Origin: Bradyrhizobium sp. CCBAU 53421 | GTDB taxonomy: Bacteria; Pseudomonadota; Alphaproteobacteria; Rhizobiales; Xanthobacteraceae | Assembly (NCBI RefSeq): GCF_015291625.1 | Contig: NZ_CP030047.1 | Coordinates: forward strand, 3,100,001 to 3,164,000 | Length of the DNA stretch: 64,000 nt | Direction: 5' to 3' | Shown: positions 59,085 to 64,000 of the stretch, piece after piece | Layout of the letters: each line of letters starts with the position of its first letter | Position numbering within the stretch: position 1 is the first letter of the stretch | The notes under the pieces: model-generated | The model's input: only the letters and a program-made list of their open reading frames with translations | Told to the model about the DNA's origin: nothing | The model's database searches: none | Program-made: the position numbers and the translations under genes

Positions 59085-59366
59085 ATGGCAAAGGCAGCAT
59101 GGACACGACCGGGCTCACCCATCGGCAAAAAGGGCCCACGAAAAGCTCACCCCAAGTACAAACGCCGTTCGCGCCAACCTTGGACAGATAAGGAGGTCAG
59201 ACGGCTCCGGGCGCTAGCGAGGGCAAACACTCCGACGGGCGTTATCAGCCTCAAGATGGAGAGACCAAAGGGGTCGATCGCGAGCAAGGCGCAGCGTGAG
59301 GGCATATCGCTACGGCCGATCAACCGCTCACCCTACAACCGGCGTAAGAAGACCGCGCGGCGATAG
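59085..59366 (+). CDS. SANT/Myb-like small DNA-binding protein
   Basis: A 93-residue basic protein: MAKAAWTRPGSPIGKKGPRK, RRSRQPWTDKEVRRLRALAR and GVISLKMERPKGSIASKAQR. The WTDKEVRRLRAL-x-TP-x-K-x-S-I-x-K pattern is a SANT-type helix triplet seen in many Bradyrhizobium proteins. AGGAGGTG is six bases before the ATG at 59085. An EcfG-type promoter precedes it. Confidence 0.65.
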   Translation: MAKAAWTRPGSPIGKKGPRKAHPKYKRRSRQPWTDKEVRRLRALARANTPTGVISLKMERPKGSIASKAQREGISLRPINRSPYNRRKKTARR

Positions 59367-59549
59367 CTCTTCGCGGGCGGGGTTTCTTCGAGTGTCCCCC
59401 GCTCGTATTCGGCCACTCGACGCCTGGCCACCGTTGCACGCGTACCTCGCGCGCTGCGCCACGCTGGCGCTCGCGCGGATCTTTCGTCCATGCCAGTGGT
59501 TTTCGCAGGACCAAGCCGGGGCCGCTGCAGATCGGACAGTTGGGATTGA

Positions 59550-59834
59550 TCACGCCACGAGCAGGCGCTTGTAGCGCCGGTAAGCGTCGATGGCACAGTT
59601 CGCCAGCAAGAGCGGCCGACGCTCACCGGCCCGCGCCATGTCATCGATGCTTCTAAGGAGGAAGTGGCTCGCGTCGCCAGGATCTGTGATCTCTCCTGAG
59701 CGCTCGAGGAAGTCCCAGGCGACCTGGATCGACTTTTCTACGACGATTGGCAGGAACTCACTCATAACAATAAAACTGATGTTGGTCTCGAACGTTCCTT
59801 CTGCGATCGCTCGACATCGGCCACCGTCCAACAT
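59550..59834 (-). CDS. Small conserved-type hypothetical protein
   Basis: A 94-residue helical protein: VMSEFLPIVVEKSIQVAWDF, LERSGEITDPGDASHFLLRS then RRPLLLANCAIDAYRR. GGGAG precedes the ATG at 59834; ATG 59765 is another start. I recognise the style as a common Bradyrhizobium orphan but know no function. Confidence 0.6.
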   Translation of the reverse strand: MLDGGRCRAIAEGTFETNISFIVMSEFLPIVVEKSIQVAWDFLERSGEITDPGDASHFLLRSIDDMARAGERRPLLLANCAIDAYRRYKRLLVA

Positions 59835-59883
59835 TTTCGATCTCCCAAATCTCCAGCCAACCCCTAACCTCTGATCATCGTTA

Positions 59884-59908
59884 GGAACAGTCGATAAAGC
59901 GCTCGGTT
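59884..59908 (+). promoter_or_regulatory. EcfG-type promoter before the PRC-barrel gene
   Basis: GGAAC at 59884-59888 is followed after 16 bases by GGTT (59905-59908), or after 17 by GTTG. It is 25 bases upstream of the start at 59934. PRC-barrel genes are frequent members of the general stress regulon. Confidence 0.5.
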
Positions 59909-59933
59909 GAACTCGAACTAGATGGAGGATGAC

Positions 59934-60299
59934 ATGGCTTACGAAAAACGTGAAACGGGAAGTCTTATAGGTAGCGATAAGGTCGAAGGGACTGCTGTTT
60001 ACGGCTCTGACCGATCACGTATCGGCTCGATCGAACGGATCATGATCGACAAGGTGAGCGGGAAAGTCGCATACGCTGTTTTGGGATTCGGCGGCTTTCT
60101 TGGCATTGGCGACGATCATTATCCGCTACCCTGGCAATCATTGAAGTTCGACACTGGCCTCGGTGGCTACGCGACCGGTCTTACTGAAGACCGTTTGCGC
60201 AGCGCGCCGAAATATAGCGAGGAGCGTAGCTGGAATTGGTCGGATCCCGGGGTGGCTAGGTCGGTTGACGAATATTACCGCGGAATACCCGCGCCTTAA
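59934..60299 (+). CDS. PRC-barrel domain-containing protein
   Basis: A 121-residue protein with a single PRC barrel: LIGSDKVEGTAVYGSDRSRI, GSIERIMIDKVSGKVAYAVL, GFGGFLGIGDDHYPLPWQSL. The C-terminal part (RLRSAPKYSEERSWNW) is typical of the stress-induced branch. GGAGG lies six bases before the ATG at 59934; ATG 59922 is in frame upstream. No partner gene. Confidence 0.85.
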   Translation: MAYEKRETGSLIGSDKVEGTAVYGSDRSRIGSIERIMIDKVSGKVAYAVLGFGGFLGIGDDHYPLPWQSLKFDTGLGGYATGLTEDRLRSAPKYSEERSWNWSDPGVARSVDEYYRGIPAP

Positions 60300-60335
60300 T
60301 CGAAGGCCGCACACACCTTCGCCACCGCGACATCG

Positions 60336-60361
60336 GATGCCCTCCAGCTTCGGAGGGCATC
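60336..60361 (+). terminator. Hairpin after the PRC-barrel gene
   Basis: GATGCCCTCC (60336-60345) pairs perfectly with GGAGGGCATC (60352-60361), loop of six. It lies 37 bases after the stop. Only a weak T-rich tail follows, so it may terminate or stabilise the mRNA. Confidence 0.55.
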
Positions 60362-61422
60362 GTCCTGCTAACATATTTGAATCCCCCGCACCGACTAGGC
60401 ACGCTAGGCCGATCGCCCTCAACGGCGTGGGCGGGACTGCGGTGAATTTTCAAGTCACCGTACCAAAGATATTGTTGAGCTATCCTGGCGGGACTGGCCG
60501 ACCTCAAATGCTGCCATCCTGGTGACCAGTGGCTTTGAATGGGGCGAGCGCACCAAGCGACTGGCGCCTCTTGCCTGATCTCAATCCCGCGCAAGCAGGC
60601 CATATGGGCGCGCGGCAAGAAGCCGTGTTCTCAACAGGCCTCATGGCAAACCTCACATAAGCAATCTTGGTCTCTACCGAGTCCGAGGAAGGGCTCCAGC
60701 ACGGGAAAGCGCCGGAGCCCAAGTTTGCACTTTTTCAGCCGTTGTCGGCCGCTATGAGCGGCGTCCCAAGCGTTCAACTGCGTCGGAGCGATCACCGCGT
60801 GGGAAGCCAAGCCACGCTTGCGATCAGGGCCACAAACGATACTGCCGCGGAGCAAGGCAACTCGACGCCGTCTATAGGGTAGTGGTTTGCCTGCATCGTG
60901 GGCCTCCTAGATGGGGACCCGCGGGCCGGATGACATCAGCCATTCCGCCAAATGGGCGGCGGTCTCTTCCTGCTCCTCAACAATATCTCACGCTCTCAAC
61001 CTGGGCGGAGTTTCTTAGCCCGTTGGCGTAGCTCTTGGGCTTCTCTGGCAAGGCGTTCTTCAAGTGGGAAAGTCCGCTTAACCCTGCGTCGCTTCATAGC
61101 TCCTCTCTCCAAAGCTGACGTTGCTGCCACAAAAACGGAATCAGAAAGCACAACGAAGCCAAAAAGTTCCATGGCTTATTCTTGGTCGAAGACGCGCGCT
61201 GTGAGGCCTCGAACGCTGGCCAGTAGAGGCGCTCGCGGCGGGCAACATAGACAGTTGTCAAGGTGAGGTAACACGGGAGGGCAGCGCCGATGCCGCTCTT
61301 TCCCAGTACAATGAAAGTGGCGTTCCAGGAGAACGCTCGTGATCGGGACGGCTTCGGCGCTCGCCGCCTAGCCCCAGCAGATGCGCCGGCAGCCGTTCTG
61401 GTTGCGAAATCGCGAGCCCCTT
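60362..61422. other. Kilobase without a recognised gene
   Basis: Several overlapping frames of 60-120 residues are open on both strands, but none has a known motif, a sensible start site, or a consistent composition. I read this as decayed DNA. The only structured item is the repeat that begins at 61423. Confidence 0.45.
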
Positions 61423-61498
61423 GCACAACGCCGACCGCTTGAAATGCTTGCGGTCGGCGCTGGTTCTAGCCCCAGGAAGGTAATGCAAAATCCTGACG
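61423..61498. repeat. Structured 76-nt repeat, copy 2 (double stem-loop)
   Basis: A 10-bp perfect stem (61429-61438 with 61450-61459) extended by two more pairs past an A-C mismatch, loop of eleven bases, then the conserved TCTAGCCCCAGGA and a second, shorter stem CAGGA/TCCTG. Aligned without gaps to 3092-3167. See that entry for the paired changes. Confidence 0.65.
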
Positions 61499-61586
61499 GC
61501 AATTAGTACGCGTAGGGCGTGCCGAAGGTTCAGGGCTTCGGACTTGAGAAGATTAGGTACTCCAAAGGAGTGAAGAGAGCCCGGCT

Positions 61587-61811
61587 CTAGGCGAGCAGGT
61601 CCTTGCCAGCTTGCAGGATTTTCACGTAAGTCCCGGTCTCGTGGGATTCGAGCCAACCCCGGTCTATCGCATATCCTAAGCCGGCCCAATATTCGCCGGG
61701 CGATGCCTCGTCGAGGTAGAGCAGGGGGCCAGTTGATCTTCTGAATGTAAATCCTCCTGTCCTGAACGGGCTCGAATCTTGAGCGCGCTGCATGATCTGG
61801 TGGGCAGCCAT
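61587..61811 (-). CDS. Small orphan protein (copy B of the 1102-1366 family)
   Basis: A 74-residue frame: MAAHQIMQRAQDSSPFRTGG, FTFRRSTGPLLYLDEASPGE, YWAGLGYAIDRGWLESHETG and TYVKILQAGKD. Its second half matches the broken copy at 1102-1366, so the family is real. The first half is shorter than in copy A and the start may have been lost, so this copy may also be damaged. Function unknown. Confidence 0.5.
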   Translation of the reverse strand: MAAHQIMQRAQDSSPFRTGGFTFRRSTGPLLYLDEASPGEYWAGLGYAIDRGWLESHETGTYVKILQAGKDLLA

Positions 61812-61835
61812 CTGGGGATTACGCGCAAAGGGCAG

Positions 61836-62564
61836 TCAAGTCTCTACATCCAGATCAAGCGGCTGCTCGGTCGCAGTGGCGCTCTGAAGATTCCGAAGTG
61901 ACGTTCTGGCCATCGATACGGTGGTCTTTGCAGGAAGGTACCCATTGACATTTCTGGGTTCTATACCCTGACAAGTGTCCCCGCACGGCTTACGGCGTTC
62001 GTACGCGCCTTCTCGCCGCGTGCATTGAAGAGCGTCGTTCATGCGCGCTGGTCGGTTAACGGCAGCGGCGCGTCGTGATTTGCTTACCGTGGATACAGCC
62101 AAAGCGAGCCCGGCCTGAAGCGTGAGGGTGGCTGTCGGCGAGATGGACATCGCCGCAAGTAGACGCGACCTAAGTTGCGCCATCGCATGCGCAGGGTCTG
62201 AAAGCCACGTGTCAAGTTGGCTCAGATAGCGGGCGACGCTCTCGTCCAGCTGAGCACGCCGCCGTTGCACCTTGCGGAAATCCGCGATCGTCTTGTGATC
62301 CGGAGCGAGCCGACCCAGCAGCAACATCACCTCGACATTGCGGCCGGCTTCTCGTTCGAGCCGTCGGCTCGACCGTACCCGGTTCAGATAGCCATAGATG
62401 TAAAGCTTTAGGAGAACTGAGGGGTGGTACGACGGTCGACCCGCTGACGCCGGCTCCAACCCCTCAAAGCCGGTCTCAGCCAAATCGAGCGCATCGACAA
62501 ATGCGTCGATCACGCGAACGGGGTTGCTCTCGTCTTGTCTGTAACTCCGTGAGCGATACGGCAA
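61836..62564 (-). pseudogene. IS1182-like transposase relic
   Basis: The N-terminus is clear: NPVRVIDAFVDALDLAETGF, GRPSYHPSVLLKLYIYGYLN and RVRSSRRLEREAGRNVEVML, then DHKTIADFRK. After that a block is missing: the frame jumps to RRRAQLDESVARYLSQLDT, which in intact transposases lies about 60 residues further on. The remaining 100 residues are degenerate and the DDE catalytic core is gone. It is a dead insertion-sequence fragment; no terminal inverted repeats were found. Confidence 0.75.
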
Positions 62565-62604
62565 GACGAATCCATGCTAGTCGCCTTGGCGAATGCTTCG
62601 CAAA

Positions 62605-62636
62605 AAAGACCCGCTCAAAAAGCCGAGCGGGTCTTT
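62605..62636 (-). terminator. Strong terminator for the minus-strand peptide gene
   Basis: AAAGACCCGCTC (62605-62616) pairs perfectly with GAGCGGGTCTTT (62625-62636), a 12-bp stem with an eight-base loop. Read on the minus strand it is followed by a run of T (62602-62607). It lies 33 bases beyond the stop of the 21-residue frame. Confidence 0.75.
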
Positions 62637-62668
62637 CGCATGGAGCCTGATTGCTCAGTGCATGTGGA

Positions 62669-62734
62669 TCAACAGTAGCCGGTGCCACCGACGACGATGA
62701 CGGCAGGGACGACCCACGGCAGCAGTACGGGCAT
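62669..62734 (-). CDS. 21-residue hydrophobic peptide
   Basis: From ATG 62734: MPVLLPWVVPAVIVVGGTGY then C and TGA. Almost the entire peptide could span a membrane. GGAGAAG precedes the ATG at good spacing and a strong terminator follows, so a short transcript with this single frame is plausible. I recall similar tiny hydrophobic frames in Bradyrhizobium but cannot verify. Confidence 0.5.
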   Translation of the reverse strand: MPVLLPWVVPAVIVVGGTGYC

Positions 62735-62786
62735 GCTCTTCTCCAATCGCTAGGGTTCGGGAGGCTTACGCTGTCTCCGCAAAGCC

Positions 62787-63014
62787 CTATTGGTCGGTGC
62801 AAACCTTGGTGGTCTTCACCGCCGACTCGGCTTCGGTTCTGGTCTTGTAGACCCCGTCGCCCACGATCGTGGTGGTGGTCGTCGTCGGCTTGGTGTCGAC
62901 CACGGTGCACTTCTTGGTGGATGCGTCGCGCACAACGTAGAACTCGGCGGCGCTGGCGGCTTGGGTCCCGAGAGCAAAGGCGGCGAGAGCGCCGCATACG
63001 ATCAGTTTCTTCAT
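62787..63014 (-). CDS. Small exported hypothetical protein
   Basis: A 75-residue protein with a signal peptide (KKLIVCGALAAFALGTQAAS, cleavage after ASA) and a short mature part AEFYVVRDASTKKCTVVDTK, then DGVYKTRTEAESAVKTTKVC with two Cys that could form a disulfide. GGAGGA precedes the ATG at 63014. An exact EcfG consensus promoter (63050-63074) lies upstream, indicating general stress control. Function unknown. Confidence 0.75.
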   Translation of the reverse strand: MKKLIVCGALAAFALGTQAASAAEFYVVRDASTKKCTVVDTKPTTTTTTIVGDGVYKTRTEAESAVKTTKVCTDQ

Positions 63015-63049
63015 GATGTCCTCCTCCTCAATGTTTCGTAGTGCGTCCC

Positions 63050-63074
63050 AACGGCGGATTTTGAAGGAAGTTCC
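63050..63074 (-). promoter_or_regulatory. EcfG-type promoter, exact consensus
   Basis: On the minus strand GGAAC (63074-63070), 16 bases, CGTT (63053-63050), 36 bases upstream of the start at 63014. Confidence 0.65.
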
Positions 63075-63179
63075 AGTTTTTCCCGAAGCGATGCTCCCGG
63101 CGGGCACCGGATTCACCACCAACGCGCGCGGCAAATTTCTTCGGATGAACAGGGGAGCAATTGCTGAAATGTCCGCTCA

Positions 63180-63204
63180 GGAACCAGGCCCGCCGCGCGA
63201 TGTT
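63180..63204 (+). promoter_or_regulatory. EcfG-type promoter before the DUF1236 gene
   Basis: GGAAC (63180-63184), 16 bases, TGTT (63201-63204), one base off the consensus CGTT, 28 bases upstream of the start at 63232. Confidence 0.55.
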
Positions 63205-63231
63205 GTTGGGCACCACATTCAGGAGTTTCAG

Positions 63232-64000
63232 ATGAACAAGCATTTATTGTTGGCTACCGCTGCCGGGCTCGCGATCGCGACATCGGCCTTCGCGCAGTCC
63301 TCTCCAAGCTCGTCGAGTTCAAATCCTGCGGCCGCGCAGCATCAGCAGGATTCCACGACCACGACGACACCGTCCTCCTCGAACACAGCGCCGTCGTCGT
63401 CTACTTCGGGGGGCACCCAGAACAACGCCACCTCGACCAATTCGGCTCAGACGCAGCCGCCGGCTTCGACAGGCCAAAGCGCCGCGGGCCAATCCTCCAA
63501 TTCCGCCACTGGCGCCAACGCCACGCAGGCGCCGGCCTCGGGCAACGCGCCTAGCCAGGCGCAGACCAGCCAGCCGTCCAACCAGACCAACCCGCCGTCA
63601 AACCAGGCGCAGACCAACGCGCCTTCGACCGGTCAGACCCAGAGCGCAAATCCGCCCGCCCCGAACAACAGCAATCAAGCCCAGTCGCCGGCCGGTAGCG
63701 GCTCGACCAATACGGCCCGGCAGCCGAACGGCCAGCGGGACACGGCCGACCGTTCGTCCAACACCAACGTGAGCGCGGCGGTCAACATCAACGACCAGCA
63801 GCGTACTCGCATCAGCACGTCGATCTCGCACCTCAACGTCCAGCCTCTGACCAACGTGGACTTTTCGCTGTCGGTGGGCACGACCGTGCCTCGGGACGTG
63901 CGCCTGCAGCCGTTGCCGGCTGATGTCGCCGAGATTGTCCCGCAGTATCGCGGCTACGACTTCGTCCTGGTGAAGGACGAGATCGTGATCGTTGAGCCAT
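63232..64000 (+). CDS. DUF1236 domain-containing exported protein, cut by the window edge
   Basis: The frame begins at ATG 63232 behind AGGAG and is still open at the last base (256 codons seen). A signal peptide (LLLATAAGLAIATSAFAQ) is followed by a long Ser/Thr/Gln/Asn-rich linker from about residue 23 to 175. The folded part starts near residue 180 with AVNINDQQRTRISTSISHLN and VDFSLSVGTTVPRDVRL, the beginning of DUF1236, and YRGYDFVLVKDEIVIVEP. Members are periplasmic proteins of rhizobia with unknown function. The C-terminus is probably only a few residues away. Confidence 0.85.
   Translation, partial: MNKHLLLATAAGLAIATSAFAQSSPSSSSSNPAAAQHQQDSTTTTTPSSSNTAPSSSTSGGTQNNATSTNSAQTQPPASTGQSAAGQSSNSATGANATQAPASGNAPSQAQTSQPSNQTNPPSNQAQTNAPSTGQTQSANPPAPNNSNQAQSPAGSGSTNTARQPNGQRDTADRSSNTNVSAAVNINDQQRTRISTSISHLNVQPLTNVDFSLSVGTTVPRDVRLQPLPADVAEIVPQYRGYDFVLVKDEIVIVEP

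Noticed and set aside
1..64000. tRNA genes, attachment sites or an integrase bounding the ICE
   Set aside because: I looked for tRNA T-loop motifs, tyrosine or large serine integrase motifs and border repeats and found none that held up; only a broken serine recombinase is present.
1..64000. CRISPR arrays or anti-phage defence islands
   Set aside because: No regularly spaced repeats and no recognised defence proteins; the ankyrin and MBL proteins stand alone.

Overview
The window looks like the chromosome of a high-GC alphaproteobacterium, most probably a Bradyrhizobium or close relative. This rests on the class of small orphan proteins at both edges, a CarD regulator, a DUF1236 secreted protein, a PRC-barrel protein, promoter motifs of the alphaproteobacterial general stress sigma factor EcfG, and above all an integrative and conjugative element (ICE) module of the type known from Mesorhizobium and Bradyrhizobium. 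No tRNA, rRNA or CRISPR array was recognised.

Layout. (1) 1-6.85 kb is a decaying accessory zone: small zinc-ribbon and orphan proteins, a CarD regulator, a broken SOS-response peptidase, a chimeric short-chain dehydrogenase and several relics. (2) 6.9-8.9 kb is an ICE control block: XRE regulator (QseC-like), divergent DUF2285 protein (QseM-like), a two-frame regulator that needs a +1 frameshift to be made whole (FseA-like) and a small HTH excisionase-type protein (RdfS-like). (3) 8.9-12 kb holds a RepA-type initiator, three 18-bp iteron-like repeats, a DUF2840 protein, a TraF-type S26 peptidase and a lytic transglycosylase. (4) 12.2-27.8 kb is the transfer module: relaxase, TraG coupling protein, ribbon-helix-helix protein and trbBCDEJKLFGI plus a DUF2274 gene, tightly coupled by start/stop overlaps. 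An MFS transporter bracketed by 25-bp direct repeats sits between the ribbon-helix-helix gene and trbB. (5) 27.7-30.2 kb carries a LysR gene and a LuxR/LuxI quorum-sensing pair.

(6) 30.3-43.5 kb is a catabolic island: an amidase, a MocR-type regulator and a tightly packed operon of a 3-hydroxyacyl-CoA dehydrogenase-like enzyme, a PLP dehydratase, a class I aminotransferase, RidA, an alpha/beta hydrolase and a complete branched-chain-amino-acid-type ABC importer. Its substrate cannot be read from the sequence. (7) 43.5-53.6 kb carries relics of a chemoreceptor and a VOC protein, a GlxA-type regulator, an MBL-fold hydrolase, a tautomerase-like protein, a DSD1-family PLP enzyme, an ankyrin protein, an enoyl-CoA hydratase, a frameshifted HCCA isomerase, an AEC transporter, a 3-hydroxyisobutyrate dehydrogenase-like enzyme and its divergent LysR regulator. 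(8) 53.6-64 kb returns to small chromosomal genes: a GH5-like hydrolase with a broken paralogue beside it, a ClpP-like protein, a broken serine recombinase, several genes behind EcfG-type promoters, an IS1182-like relic and, at the right edge, a truncated DUF1236 gene.

How it works together. By analogy with ICEMlSymR7A, AHL signalling (LuxI/LuxR) would raise expression of the two-frame FseA gene; a ribosomal frameshift then limits how much activator is made, QseM opposes it, and the activator turns on the excisionase gene so that the element leaves the chromosome and is moved by the relaxase, TraG and Trb apparatus. The integrase and both attachment sites were not found, so the element is either degraded or extends beyond the window. 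The catabolic genes next to the quorum-sensing pair may be its cargo.
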